Shown piece after piece: positions 1-10,600 of a stretch of DNA of 64,000 bases (within the stretch, counting starts at the first letter, position 1; each line of letters starts with the position of its first letter). Made by a program: the position numbers and the translations under genes. Source of the stretch: Paralithodes platypus (Eukaryota; Arthropoda; Malacostraca; Decapoda; Lithodidae); assembly GCA_032716605.1 (NCBI GenBank), contig CM064501.1, forward strand, positions 25,451,014-25,515,013. Reading direction: 5' to 3'. The notes under the pieces were generated by a model that saw only the letters and a program-made list of their open reading frames with translations, searched no databases and was not told where the DNA came from.

Positions 1-249
1 ATTTGTGGTGATTTTAACTATTGGGTTGACACACCTGGAATGAAACCTTATTCCTCTGAGTTCCTGGAACTTGTTGACATGTATAGTTTTTCAAACCTTG
101 TGGCTGACTCTACACATGCTTCAGGGCATACCCTTGACCTGGTCCTCTCCCAAAGTGAATCCAACCTAGTAAATAATATTGAAGTTTTTCCTATCGGCCA
201 TAGCGTGTCTGACCATGACATCATCTCCTTTAAAGTGAATGCACCAAAA
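1..249 (+). pseudogene. C-terminal end of LINE apurinic-like endonuclease (EEP fold), 5' part outside window
   Basis: Frame 1 reads a GDFN motif at the very start and an SDHD-type motif near 212-223, the last two conserved blocks of the endonuclease/exonuclease/phosphatase domain that nicks target DNA in LINE retrotransposition. Known for the family: the GDFN Asp/Asn and SDH His are catalytic. Both are preserved here. The N-terminal half of the domain lies before the window. The frame runs open to the RTE insertion at 249/250 and continues after it at 1806. Confidence 0.75.
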
Positions 250-1786
250 TGCAGAAGTGTGGGAAGCCATGAAAAGAGTGAAGTTGGGGAAAGCACCAGG
301 AACAGATGGAGTGTGTGGGGAAATGTTGAGGTTTGGTGGTGAGATAGTGATAGAATGGGTATGGAAAATGTGCAAACTAGCATGGGAGAAGGGGAGTGCA
401 CCCGATGACTGGAAGACTGGCATAATAGTCCCCCTATATAAGGGCAAAGGGGAAAGAGGAGTGTGTGGTAACCACCGAGGAATATGTCTTCTAAGCGTAG
501 TAGGGAAGGTATACAGTAGGGTAGTGATTGAGAGAGTGAGAGTGAGAACGGAGAAATGGATAGGCGACGAGCAGGGAGGTTTTAGGAAGGGAAGAGGATG
601 TGTAGATCAGATTTTTACCCTGAATTGTGTTGTGGAGAAGTATCTGGAGAAGAAACAAAAGGTGTATGTTGCCTTTATGGACTTAGAGAAGGCCTATGAC
701 AGAGTGGATAGAGAAGGTTTGTGGAAAGTACTTAGAATATACGGAGTAGAGGGCAAGTTGCTGAAAGCAGTGAAGAGCATGTATGAGGGTGCAAAGGCGG
801 CAGTACGTGTGGAGAGTGAGCAGAGCGAGTTCTTTGACCTGAATGTTGGTTTGAAACAGGGGTGTGTGATGTCCCCGTGGTTGTTTACTGTATATATGGA
901 TGGAGTTATGAAAGAAATACTATCAAGAGCAGTGGATGTTGGTGTATCGCTGAAAAGGGAGGGAATTGAGTGGAAGCTACCTATACTGCTGTTTGCGGAT
1001 GATACAGTTCTGATGAGTGATAATGAATGGGAGTTGCAGGGTCTGGTAAATGAGTTTGGAACAGTGTGCGAAAAACGGAATTTGAAGGTAAATATGGGGA
1101 AGAGCAAGGTTATGGTCTTCGAAAGGGGTGAAGTCACAGAGTGTGAGGTGAAGCTGAACGGTCAGGCTATGGAGATCGTCAACTCTTTTAAGTATCTGGG
1201 CAGTGTGTTGAGTAAAGATGGGACTATGGATGAAGAGGTGCGGGAGAGGGTACAACAGGGGAAGAGGGTTGTAGGAACGCTAAAAGCAGTAACAAGAAAT
1301 AGGGTGGTCAGTATGGAAGTGAAGAAGTCCTTGCATGACAGTGTGGTAATCCCGACACTGACTTACGGAAGCGAAGCATGGACGTTGGTTGAGAGACTCA
1401 GACCAAGAGTGAGAGCAGTGGAAATGAATTACTTAAGGAGTGCGTGCGGAGTTACATGGAGGGATAGACAGACTAATGAGGAAGTAAGAAGGAGGTGTGG
1501 TGTGGAGGTAGATGTGCTGGAATGTGTGAAAAGGAACAACTTGAGATGGTTCGGCCATATGGAACGTATGGAAAGCGAGAGAATGACTAAGAGGGTGTAC
1601 GAGAGCGAGGTGGAGGGACAGAGGGGGAGAGGTAGACCGAATATGAGGTGGAAGGATGGAGTGAGGAACTACATGAACGAAGGCGGTGCTGGTTGGGGGG
1701 AGGGGCGTCGACTGACTGGGGACAGAGGTGCATGGGGGCGGTTCGTTCGTGGCCACCCCTTCGGGGATCACGGCGTCAGGCAATAG
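239..1786 (+). CDS. RTE-type reverse transcriptase, 5'-truncated but open (515 codons)
   Basis: The frame opens at an ATG in the flanking L2 sequence, so its first four codons are host DNA and the start is accidental. RT blocks follow in order: the KAPGTDG motif near residues 18-24, the catalytic MDLEKAYD at 147-154, GLKQGC near 204-209 and the FADD box at 252-255. The C-terminal part carries an RWFGHMERM-like block near residue 460, usual in RTE-like elements of invertebrates. All catalytic aspartates are present and there is no internal stop, so the copy is young. It lacks the endonuclease and cannot retrotranspose alone. It would act on its own transcript's RNA at a nicked target if made. 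Confidence 0.85.
   Translation: MHQNAEVWEAMKRVKLGKAPGTDGVCGEMLRFGGEIVIEWVWKMCKLAWEKGSAPDDWKTGIIVPLYKGKGERGVCGNHRGICLLSVVGKVYSRVVIERVRVRTEKWIGDEQGGFRKGRGCVDQIFTLNCVVEKYLEKKQKVYVAFMDLEKAYDRVDREGLWKVLRIYGVEGKLLKAVKSMYEGAKAAVRVESEQSEFFDLNVGLKQGCVMSPWLFTVYMDGVMKEILSRAVDVGVSLKREGIEWKLPILLFADDTVLMSDNEWELQGLVNEFGTVCEKRNLKVNMGKSKVMVFERGEVTECEVKLNGQAMEIVNSFKYLGSVLSKDGTMDEEVRERVQQGKRVVGTLKAVTRNRVVSMEVKKSLHDSVVIPTLTYGSEAWTLVERLRPRVRAVEMNYLRSACGVTWRDRQTNEEVRRRCGVEVDVLECVKRNNLRWFGHMERMESERMTKRVYESEVEGQRGRGRPNMRWKDGVRNYMNEGGAGWGEGRRLTGDRGAWGRFVRGHPFGDHGVRQ
243..249 (+). repeat. Target-site duplication (left copy), RTE insertion
   Basis: ACCAAAA; the matching copy is at 1799-1805, directly after the GATA-type tail. 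Confidence 0.75.
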
Positions 1787-1798
1787 ATAGATAGATAG
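250..1798 (+). mobile_element. 5'-truncated RTE-type LINE inserted in the L2-like element
   Basis: The insert contains one long reverse transcriptase frame and ends in a short GATA-type repeat tail just before 1799. It is flanked by the 7-bp direct repeat ACCAAAA at 243-249 and 1799-1805, read as the target-site duplication. Taking the insert and one repeat copy away leaves the L2 frame continuous, which supports the boundaries. The 5' end (endonuclease and start of RT) is missing, the usual 5' truncation of target-primed LINE insertion. A decayed relative lies at 39245-40960. Confidence 0.85.
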
Positions 1799-1805
1799 AC
1801 CAAAA
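1799..1805 (+). repeat. Target-site duplication (right copy), RTE insertion
   Basis: ACCAAAA, identical to 243-249. After it the L2-like reading frame resumes in phase. Confidence 0.75.
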
Positions 1806-4024
1806 CCCTTATCTTCTACCAAGAAAATAACCTTTCGTAAATATTGTAATTTGGATCAAGAAAATATAAGTTGTGATATTGAAATTTCACTTAACACGGT
1901 TGATATTACATCATCAACAGCTAATCAGTTAGTTCACACTTATAACACCTTCTTCCGTTATATTCAAGACCGTGATTGCCCTGAGATTGACAAGGAGATA
2001 AGGATAAAGGATGACGCTCCATGGTATGATTCAAGTGTAGTGGCTTTGCGCAAGAGGAGGAGACGGGCAGAGCGTCTGTGGCGCCGGCACAGAACTGAAT
2101 CCACTCGGTTAGATTATGTCGCTGCTCGTAGAGCTATCACCATCAAAATTACACAAAGCAAGATCGAGTATTATACTGGTCGAATCGATTCCTGCAGAGG
2201 TGACCAGAAACTACTTTTTTCAATGCTTAACAACTTAGCAGGCCGGCGTTCTTCTCAGGTTCTCCCCTCATCTGTCTTAGCTTCTGATCTTGCATCAAAA
2301 TTTTCAGCTTTCTTTGCAGACAAAATGGCTCAAATAAGAAATGAGTTTGACAATACCCCTGCTCTTGGAGAATACTCTGTGGTCCCTTCTCGGCCGTTGG
2401 CCGTAGACTCTGCCTTCACACATTTTCAGCCGATTAACTCCCTAAATGCCTTGACATACCTAAGAGAACTCAATAAAACATTCTGTTCATTGGACCTGAT
2501 AAATGTATCAAAGATAACTACAGCTTATGAGACTGCATCACCTTTCATTGCTTCAATTGTCAATCGTATCTTTCAGGAAAATTGTTTTCCAAATTCTGAA
2601 AAACATGCCTTAATTCGGCCTTTACTGAAGAGGGCAGGCCTAGATTGTGATAATTTGGTAAACTATCGCCCTGTGTCTAACCTGTCATTTCTGTCTAAGA
2701 TTGTCGAGCATGCAATACTGGACCAGTTGCTGCCTTTTCTGGAGCGGATCAGTGTCATTCCCCAGTCTCAGTCTGCTTATAGGAAGCTCCACTCAACGGA
2801 GACAGGCCTGAGCAGGATTTATAATGATTTAGTCTCGAATACATGTTCTGGACGGTGTTCTCTCTTGGTTTTGTTGGATCCCTCTGCAGCGTTTGATACT
2901 GTTGACCATCAGTTGCTCCTGAGAGACCTTTCTGGTTTTGGTGTGCAGGGAGATGCACTCCTGCTTCTTCAGTCATATATTACCGATCGCAGTCAATGTG
3001 TTGTCATTGGTGGCTCTATGTCAGAACCATCATCGCTAAAGTTCGGGGTGCTTCAGGGATCAGTTCTTTGCCCTGTGTTGTTTATTATCTATGCCTCTAG
3101 TCTTTCATCCCTACTGGATGCACATGGTGTTAAGTATCATTTCTATGCAGATGATTAACAGTTGTATATTGAAATTAATAATATCGATGAGGTAAAGAAT
3201 ACATTTTCATCACTCTTGTCAGACTTGAAGATCTGGATGACTAGAAGGAAGCTCAAATTGAATGACAACAAGACGGAGATTACAGTCATAAATGGTAATT
3301 TGAGAAATAGTGTCCATGAAGATTTTGGATGTCTAGAATTCGGTGAATCACAGCTCCAACCTTTGGAATCAGTGAAAAACTTGGGCGTTGTATTCGACAA
3401 AAATCTGAACTTTAAGAATCATATAAATAGTGTCGTGAAGAGTTGTCACCTTTACATTCGTAACCTTTATGCTATAAGGAAGTTCTTGAGCAAGGAATCT
3501 CTTTTGACCCTCATTCATTCATTTGTTATATCTAGAATTGATTACTGTAATTTATTGTTCATTGGTCTACCAAATGTTACTTTGAAGAAACTCCAGTCTG
3601 TTCTTAATAGGTGTGCTAGACTAATATTTTCACTTCCACCCAGAACACTCACCACATATTATCTAATAGATCTACACTGGCTTCCCATCAAGGCCAGAAT
3701 AGAGTTTAAAGTGTGCCTACTGACATATAAGGTGCTGAGGCTAAGTATTTGTTGGATCTTCTATTTCCAACACATAATGAGTCAAATGTGAATGTACGTA
3801 GTGGTGATGACCCATATTACCTTTATGAGCCAAGAGCCATTGGGGAACGTGCTTTTGCTGCTAGATCCTTTTCTTATGTTGCCCCACGTCTATTCAATCA
3901 ACTTCCTGAGTCACTTAAGCAGTTGAATTGTGTTGACGCTTTTAAGAAACAACTGAAGTCGCACATATTTCTAAGGGCTTATGATATTGGGGCGCATAGA
4001 GTTACTGATGACTATAAGCTCTAA
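1806..4024 (+). pseudogene. L2/CR1-like reverse transcriptase, broken by a stop and a frameshift
   Basis: A 435-codon frame (1851-3158) holds the RT palm: an NYRPVSNLSF block near 2670, a motif-A region with LLDPSAAFD near 2870-2895, GVLQGSVL near 3047-3070, and FYADD at 3142-3156. A TAA follows immediately after the YADD box, a nonsense change, and the same frame resumes at 3162. A frameshift near 3745-3790 moves the remainder to 3749-4024, which has the arginine/leucine/proline-rich C-terminal block found after RT in L2/CR1 elements (GERAFAARSF, NQLPESLK). Seen: two disabling lesions. Known: the enzyme primes cDNA from nicked DNA. Clade assignment is by motif and tail only. Confidence 0.8.
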
Positions 4025-4133
4025 ATTTTGTTTAGTTTTTGTTTTTTTGAAATGGAAAAATTTAAGTTAATGTGAGCGCTCGTGAATCCATTTGGAGAAT
4101 TGGCGCTCGAACAAATAAAATACCAGCTTATTT

Positions 4134-4151
4134 TTATTATTATTATTATTA
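4134..4151 (+). repeat. TTA-repeat tail of the L2-like element
   Basis: Short (TTA)n tract at the 3' end of the LINE, immediately followed by BEL/Pao-derived sequence on the other strand. Confidence 0.7.
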
Positions 4152-4152
4152 C

Positions 4153-5065
4153 AGCCCAAGATCCTTCATTCTTTTGGTTGGCTTGGGATTGGGTTTACGT
4201 AGCTGTGTTAATTCCTCCTCATACTGTTCAGCTTGTATCCTTTAGATCGAGTAGGTAAGTGGATCTAATTCCTCCATCTTTACCTTCTTGCTCAGGAACT
4301 TAAACACAAATTTAGTTCCAGTTAATAGTTTGTTCAAATTGGAGAACTTGGTGATGTCAATCACTGAAGGCTCTGGGATAATTATTGGGTCCATATGAAT
4401 TTGATCATCATTAACCTTCTGGTATGATTTTTGTTCTGGCCAATCACTCTGACGTAGCCAAACCGGACCCTGAAACCACAGAGTTTCGTTAATCAGTTTC
4501 TTGACACTTACACCTCGGCTCACCAAGTCAGCCGAATTATCTTTGAACTTAACATGCATGAATTTATAGTTCATTTTCAGTTCCTTTATTTTGTGTACTC
4601 TGTTACGCACATAAACTATGTGACTATCATCCTTAGCTATCCAGTGCAAACATATCTCACTATCTGTCCATATATATGTCTCACCTACAAAGGGAAACAT
4701 ACCATTCAAATAAGTAGCTAACCTAGTTCCCAATTCAACAGCGGTCAGCTCCAACTGTGGAAGGGTACGTTGTTTTAATGGCGCTACTCGGGATTTGGAC
4801 ATAATCAAAGTTGATCGGACTTGAGTGACACAATAAGCTACTGCACCATACGCCTTAGATGAGGCATCACAAAATACGTGCAATTGAACACACTCATTAT
4901 CAGAGGTAGGATCACATCTAGGAAACTTGACTGATGACACCTTTTCATATTCCACCTGCAATTTGTTCCACTCTTCTGTATACTTTTCAGGTAAGGAGTA
5001 TCCGAACTCATTGCTTCTCTCCAGGCTTCCTGAACTAAGATCTTCCCTTTAACAATTATGGGAAT
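4153..5065 (-). pseudogene. BEL/Pao retrotransposon pol fragment (RNase H region)
   Basis: On the minus strand a 239-codon frame (4961-4242) contains LHVFCDASSKAYGAVAY, the first Asp block of BEL/Pao-type RNase H, then LPQLELTAVELGTRL (Glu block), and TDSEICLHWI (Asp block), followed by NSADLVSRG and the WFQGPVWL segment that links RNase H to integrase in this superfamily. A frameshift near 5020 puts the preceding KGKILVQEAW segment in another frame, and one near 4240 does the same downstream to about 4153. RT, protease, gag and integrase are absent nearby. It is a degraded piece; known family function is removal of RNA from RNA-DNA hybrids. Confidence 0.85.
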
Positions 5066-7417
5066 TATAAGGTAACAAAGCAAATATATGATAGTAAAAT
5101 AGACCAAAGTGAGATCAATGTTACTTCAGTAATGGTAATAAACAAAACAGGAAATGTGCAATTAAATTAACATGTGACCTATAGTATCAACCCTTACAAT
5201 AATAATAATGATGCGGGTCGAGTGTCTTTCGTGAATTAAACAACAATAAAGAGAATCGTACAATCTCGAAACAAGAGAGGATGAATGAATTGAGGGGTAA
5301 AATAACTACACAGGCAGTGAGCGAGATGTACGAGTGGGGCGCGCGCGCTTAAGCTAGGTAAACGCTCTCAGGTAAACGCGACCTTTAATCAGCTAGCGTG
5401 TTAGGTCAAGAACTCTACTGCGGGGTTGGAAAATACAATTCTGGTTTGTGTAAATATGAACTTAATCTCAGAGATATTACAATGAAACTGGGAGTAAGGT
5501 ATTACTTATTTCTTTTCACAATTTACTATGGATTTAGCTCAAATTATGTATTTTATGATTTGAACTGTATATTCACTTCAATCAAACGTATGCAATAATT
5601 ACGAACTAGGTTGAGGAATTGAGATGTAATGTCATCAATATAATTACGAATTAATTAAAGTAAATATTTACTAAATGTATATAAAGACAAAGTCTAATTA
5701 ACCAAATGCGATTAATTAGTAGATGTCCTAGAAACGCTTATAATGGTAATAGCATAAGGAAATAATTAACAAAATATTAATTATATTAAGAGTGACCCAC
5801 AAGACAAAGTTGTACTATAAAAATACTCAGAAGGGTATTAACAAGATATCTGAACGAGTTAACAGTCTTACTAAGAATTCACCTTAATAAGTGGTGTATT
5901 CGAGATGATGGAAAATTTAGATAAAAGACTCTATGCAATTCTTTAATTCCTAGACAGTAAGAATCAAAATTATCTACATCAATACTCGCATGAACGATAA
6001 TACTAGTTCATAAAATAATTACAACAACGATTGAATAATCGTATGAGAAATTGGGGGACTTGGAAAGTATATAACTTGGGAATGATAAACTTCACAACGG
6101 AGATACTGAGATAAATTAAATATGAAATTGAGCGTAGGTTCTAGGTAATCAGTTATGAATTAAGAAGGGGAATCAAGACACGAAATACACTTCGACCTCA
6201 ACTTATAGCATACAAAACAGAATACATATATTAGGAAAATCTGTGAGTGCGTGGAGTGATAAATTAAGGAACACGAGTATATAACGTATGTGTAGGACGT
6301 TCTATAGGATGTTTAAACAGGATGAATATAGGATCTTGAACACAGATCTTAAATAAGAATTACTATCAGTTTCAGAAGGATTAACACATACGCAAAATAA
6401 AGATCTTGGGCACAGATCTACTTATAATCATACGCTTACACATTTCACATATTTTAACCTATACCTCGACAACAATAATCACAACTCAAGATATACAGAG
6501 ACACTTAGGGTAATATTGGAGGGTAGTGAGAGAGCAGGGCTGGCCGACATAGAGCGTAGGTACGTGGGGCAGCACTTCAGGGGGGTAGGGCGTCACTCGA
6601 GCAGGATTTCAGGTTCCAGACTTCAGAGGGCACCACAGGTCTAGCACTTTCTCTGGCAGGGGGCAGGACTGGGGCAAGCTTCTGCTGTGGTTAGCTGTCC
6701 TGTCCTTTTCAGGCTGAGTACAGTACCGCAGTGGAGGTTTGCATACTTTTCCACTAAATCTTTGAAGTGATATCTGACTTAATTCTTGACTCTCTTATAT
6801 ATAGTCTCGCAGCAATAGGGGTATTGTGAATTCGTTGTGATGAAGTTGTGAGGTTTAATACTAATAGTAGACATGGCTGGTTAATATTTATAGGTGTACT
6901 TATATATTAGGTAACAAATATTTATAATACAAAGTATTTATTTATCCTATTCTTGGAGAAATCTTACTTATAAGGATTACATCATTCTCCAGACTCTTAG
7001 ACATACTGGTGTATTGCTGGCCTATTTGTGCTTCTTGTCTTGAGGTTATTAGATCTACAGGACCGGCACAACTGGTACTCCTGCTCAGGTCCATTTATAC
7101 TTGTAAGCTTCTGGTCGCTGGTGTTCAACTTGCGTAAACAAGGCTTCATCATATTGCATATCTGGGGATGGAGGGGATGCTGTCCTGTGATTGGTTGGTG
7201 TGGTTTGAAAGCAGGGCTGTGGTTGGTTGGGACAGCTTCCCATGCTCATAACTGCTGCTTGGTTCCATAGAAAATGAGAAGCTCTGGGTAGGGGTGGCTC
7301 CTGCATTTTCTTGTCCCTTTGTTGTTTCCGTGTTATGGGTTTAGCTGGTGGACCCAGTTGCAGGCTGGCAATTCTGCAACTGGCTTTTGCATTTGGCTGT
7401 AGCAACCCTGTCATTTC

Positions 7418-7418
<1 letters not shown>
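5066..7418. other. Unassigned AT-rich DNA with a more GC-rich patch at 6520-6730
   Basis: No reading frame of note on either strand. The stretch interrupts the BEL/Pao element upstream of its RNase H. Two spots look promoter-like: TATATATAG near 6795, and on the minus strand a TATAAAT near 7093-7099 with an inverted CCAAT near 7187-7191. A paired AGATCT motif flanks a short spacer near 6340 and again near 6405. It may be part of a long terminal repeat, but I could not find a partner copy in the window. Confidence 0.3.
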
Positions 7419-7503
<85 letters not shown>

Positions 7504-7522
7504 ACAGTATATATATACACAG

Positions 7523-7562
<40 letters not shown>
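7419..7562. repeat. TA dinucleotide microsatellite
   Basis: About 140 bp of TA repeats, broken once near 7498-7530. Reading frames through it code only Tyr/Ile runs and are not genes. Confidence 0.95.
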
Positions 7563-7564
<2 letters not shown>

Positions 7565-8028
7565 TACAGATTAAAAAGAAACAATGTGTAATATGAATTC
7601 CATGCATATACTGTATATCTTATTAATGATTTATATAAAATCGTACTGAAGGGAGTGGATGGAGTTAGGAATGCAGGTAAAGTAGCCTACAGAGGATAAT
7701 TAATGGTGAAGATATTAATGGCGGTGATGGAAGGGGTGGTGTTGGCATTTATGGGAAGAGTTGTGATGAGAACGTTTGCTATGTTGGTGATGGTATGCGT
7801 GGTGATAATGATCAAAGGGTGATCATGGCCATGAAGCTGCACATTGCGATCCAAAAAGTAATCATGGCCGTGGACCAGGTCGAATGTTTTGTGGAAAAGC
7901 CTTTTCTTAGAGTCACGGAATTCCGCACTTTCGTCTCGCTTGACCTCGGTTTATTGGTCCCAGCCATCCACATTTAGTCCCATCGCTTCCACCCATCTTG
8001 CTTTTGCGGTGAGCAACTTCACTCTGTC

Positions 8029-8136
8029 GGTGAGCCCGCTGATCTTGGTGAGCCAGCTGATCTTCTTGAGCCAGCTGATCTTGGTGAGCCAGCTGATCTC
8101 AGTGAGCCAGCTGATCTCGGTGAGCCAGCGGATTTT
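8029..8136 (+). repeat. 18-bp minisatellite, six copies
   Basis: Six tandem 18-bp units around a GTGAGCCAGCTGATCT core, with a few substitutions per unit. The unit is a multiple of three, so it keeps frames open, but no protein support is visible. The flanks (7563-8028 and 8137-8206) hold nothing I recognise. Confidence 0.85.
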
Positions 8137-8206
8137 GGGGTTCTTGCCGAGCGCGGGGTGCCAGCTAAGATCGGTGGGCTAGCTGAAATTTAGGTGCCAA
8201 CTGAGA

Positions 8207-8530
8207 TCAAAGATCCATCACTGGTTTGGGCATCACCTTGGTCTCGACGGTTTTCTCAAAGTTTTGTGGACGAAGCTTCAATCTCTTCTGATCCACCTTA
8301 TTGCAGGATTCAACGTTAACATAATAATTCATATCAACATTTTGGAGAGTTAGTTGCTCACCAAAGGAATAATTACAAACCAATTTACTCTTGTTATACC
8401 CCCAGTCCTCCTCATCGCTACTATCCGCTGGTGGTTCGTAATCCAACTCTCCACAGGGGGGGACATGGCGCCATAGAACTTGTAATCCCACCCCAGGATC
8501 ACTGAACACCGGCTCATTTTTCTAATATAT
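8207..8530 (-). CDS. Unrecognised open frame, about 105 codons
   Basis: The frame is open on the minus strand from a TAG near 8530 to a stop at 8207 and has no ATG near its beginning. The peptide starts with an NEPVFSDPG segment, then an acidic DSSDEEDW patch, then a lysine-rich C-terminal part. An AG dinucleotide precedes the open stretch, so it could be an internal exon, or a piece of a transposon protein. Composition is more protein-like than neighbouring frames, but I do not recognise the family and the call is weak. Confidence 0.25.
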
Positions 8531-9571
8531 CTATTAAGACTAGTACAAGGTACAAAACTTTAAAGCTAGTCTAGTCTATTCCTTGTTTTTAGCTATACTA
8601 AATTACAAATAGCTTTACAACTAGTTAAACTGATTCACTGGATGCATATTATGAGCTAATCAGCATGAACAAATCTCACAGATTAACACAGGTAAAAAAA
8701 TAACGTGTGCACTCCTTGGATGATTTGAAATGAATGCTTGTTCCCGAGCAAGAATCCAAACTGGTCGCCCAAAATATCTACAAACTACCATGATACTTTT
8801 GTAGCTTGTTTTAAGATGTTTTTCAATAATTTTATGATGGAAATATGTTAATGCTATTGTATCTTTGCTTTCAATTTAAAAGCGACTTAGAAATAATATA
8901 TAAAACGTATACTGTATAAGTCTTTTGTATTTTAGTAAATCTAATTTAGTCACCCAAAGTAAAATTTATTTCTATTTGAAGAATTGAAGAAAATAGATCT
9001 ATATGGGTAACTAAATAAAAAAGATGTCATCTGATTTATAGTTCCGTTATTTTTAATTTGTTAAATAACCTGCAAGGCGCGGATCTTGGGTAGCATGATA
9101 CGCGGAAGCTGTAGGAAATGGATCTGTATGAAAATGAGGGAATATAATATAATGTAATGCAGGCACATTAAAGTATCGTGTTCATTTTCCATACTAGTGC
9201 ATCGTCTCTTTATTTTTTATCTCAGTTTGTGTATGTTCACTTTTCGTCACTATTGTACTATTATGTGGTTATCTATAATGTACAGTTATAGACAGATGAA
9301 GAAGGTACAGTCGTCGGAAAAAGTTCTTTACCAATTAACCCATCATTTTCATTACGCAAATAAGACAGGTATAATCAAATTTCAAATAAACACTGCTTTG
9401 CATCTTGTTTAAAAACAGTTGATTGAATTACGTGTTAAATATTATGTCAAAACTGTTCCCAACAATATGTAATATTTGAATCATGGAAATCCCAAGGTGG
9501 TGAAGAATGTATTCTGCCGACTGAACATTAGTTGTGGATGTGTGGCTGAATATAATGCTCTTTTCGATTTA
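8531..9571. other. Unassigned AT-rich DNA
   Basis: No convincing frame, repeat array or element end seen. A short frame at 9197-9412 has no recognisable motif. Confidence 0.4.
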
Positions 9572-9783
9572 TTAACCTTTTCGGCACCATGACGCCTGTT
9601 TACCTTTAATTCTATCCAATATTATATGATTTTATGCAGCTTAGGAAGGACCTATGTTACTAACATGGTTTTTTGAGATCATATTTACCCATTCGAGTCG
9701 TGTAGGTCGATTACACACTAAAGACAATCGTCTAATGCTAACCAGAATATGATGAAAATTACGTAATGGTGGTGAAGGGTTAA
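9572..9783 (+). mobile_element. 212-bp TTAA-flanked MITE (family F1)
   Basis: TTAA at both edges, inverted ends of roughly 70 bp with the inner landmarks ATTATATGATTTTATGCAGC on the left and ACAATCGTCTAATG on the right. Length equals the copy at 24296-24507. TTAA targets and CCC-type ends point to mobilisation by piggyBac-type transposase (inference). Confidence 0.7.
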
Positions 9784-9906
9784 CAGTTCGAAGATGAAAG
9801 TAAGTTGCATATAAGGGGGTGTATAGGGTTTTTTATGGACCCCCTTCTCCCCCTTCTCCCTCCTGCTGATAATGGGCAAGACGTTAGCTAAAAAATCTTT
9901 GACTCA

Positions 9907-10002
9907 GAGAGAGAGAGAGAGAGAGACATACACAGTGTGTGTGTGTGTGTGAGAGAGAGAGAGAAAGAGAGAGAGAGTTGCACACTCTCTCTCTCTCTCT
10001 GT
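9907..10002. repeat. GA/GT/CT microsatellite of satellite unit 1
   Basis: GA run, then GT run, then GA run, then CT run. The GA and CT runs are complementary and could fold into a hairpin. The same block recurs near 10731-10806, 11679-11780 and 12650-12752. Confidence 0.85.
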
Positions 10003-10007
10003 CAAGC

Positions 10008-10094
10008 TTCGTATAATGCGTCGTATAGCTTAGGTCATGCTTCGTATAATGCGTCGTATAGCCTAGGTCATGCTTCGTATAATGCGTTGTATAT
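10008..10094 (+). repeat. 33-bp tandem repeat with CTTCGTATAATGCG core
   Basis: Two full copies and a partial third in unit 1; further copies at 10812-10870, 11783-11842 and 12756-12815, and an inverted pair near 14397-14440. Each copy contains TCGTATA twice. A 12-base stretch matches half of a phage loxP site, judged to be chance. Confidence 0.8.
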
Positions 10095-10444
10095 TGCGGC
10101 GATGGCTGTGACTCGTATCTGGGCAGGACACATGAGGCAGAAGGGCGGAGGTGTCCCGTAGCCACTTCGTTCTTAGTAAGAGAATAGGCCAAAAGGATAT
10201 AATAAAATATAAATTCTAAACAGTTTATATTTGTACACCGCCCTCATATAATTTTAAGTAGCTTTCTCGTAAAAAGATTGCTTGTAATTTTTCCACAACA
10301 TCTTTCATCCACAAAAACTTAGACCCTCCTGAAAAAAGGTTCACCACCAACTCAAATTCCACCAACTCACGTTGGACAGCAGAAGATCGCCTAAAGATTT
10401 GTGTGTTAAAATCACGACAGGGACCCATACAGCGGCGACGCCGC

Positions 10445-10600
10445 AGCACCCTGGCCAGGTAGTCTCTCTCTAGGTGGATCAGCCCGGCCAGGTAGTCTCT
10501 CTCTGGGTAGAGCAACCCGGTCAGGTAGTCTCTCTCTGGGTGGAGCAGCCCGACCAGGTAGTCTCTCTCTGGGTGGAGCAACCCGACCAGGTAGTTTCTC
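10445..10600 (+). repeat. 30-bp minisatellite CCAGGTAGTCTCTCTC type
   Basis: About five copies of a 30-bp unit made of CCAGGTAGTCTCTCTCTGGG followed by TGGAGCAGCC. Present again at 11404-11552 and 12375-12523 and as a single inverted copy near 14107-14135. Being a multiple of three it gives a minus-strand frame with a ten-residue repeat, which I read as a by-product. Confidence 0.8.

Larger units (their letters stand above)
1..4152 (+). mobile_element. L2/CR1-like non-LTR retrotransposon, split by an RTE insertion
   Basis: The element starts before the window with the end of an endonuclease domain, is interrupted at 250-1805, and resumes with reverse transcriptase, a conserved C-terminal region and a 3' UTR ending in a TTA-repeat tail at about 4134-4151. 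The reading frame before 249 joins the frame after 1805 once the insertion is discounted, so this was one ORF2. The microsatellite tail and short 3' UTR are typical of L2-type LINEs; CR1 is the alternative. It carries an in-frame stop and a frameshift and is dead. The tail runs straight into BEL/Pao sequence, which suggests it inserted there. Confidence 0.8.

Noticed and set aside
7311..7607. Tyr/Ile repeat frames
   Set aside because: Translation of the TA microsatellite.
10008..10050. loxP recombination site
   Set aside because: Only a 12-base match; the second arm and correct spacer of the 34-bp site are absent.
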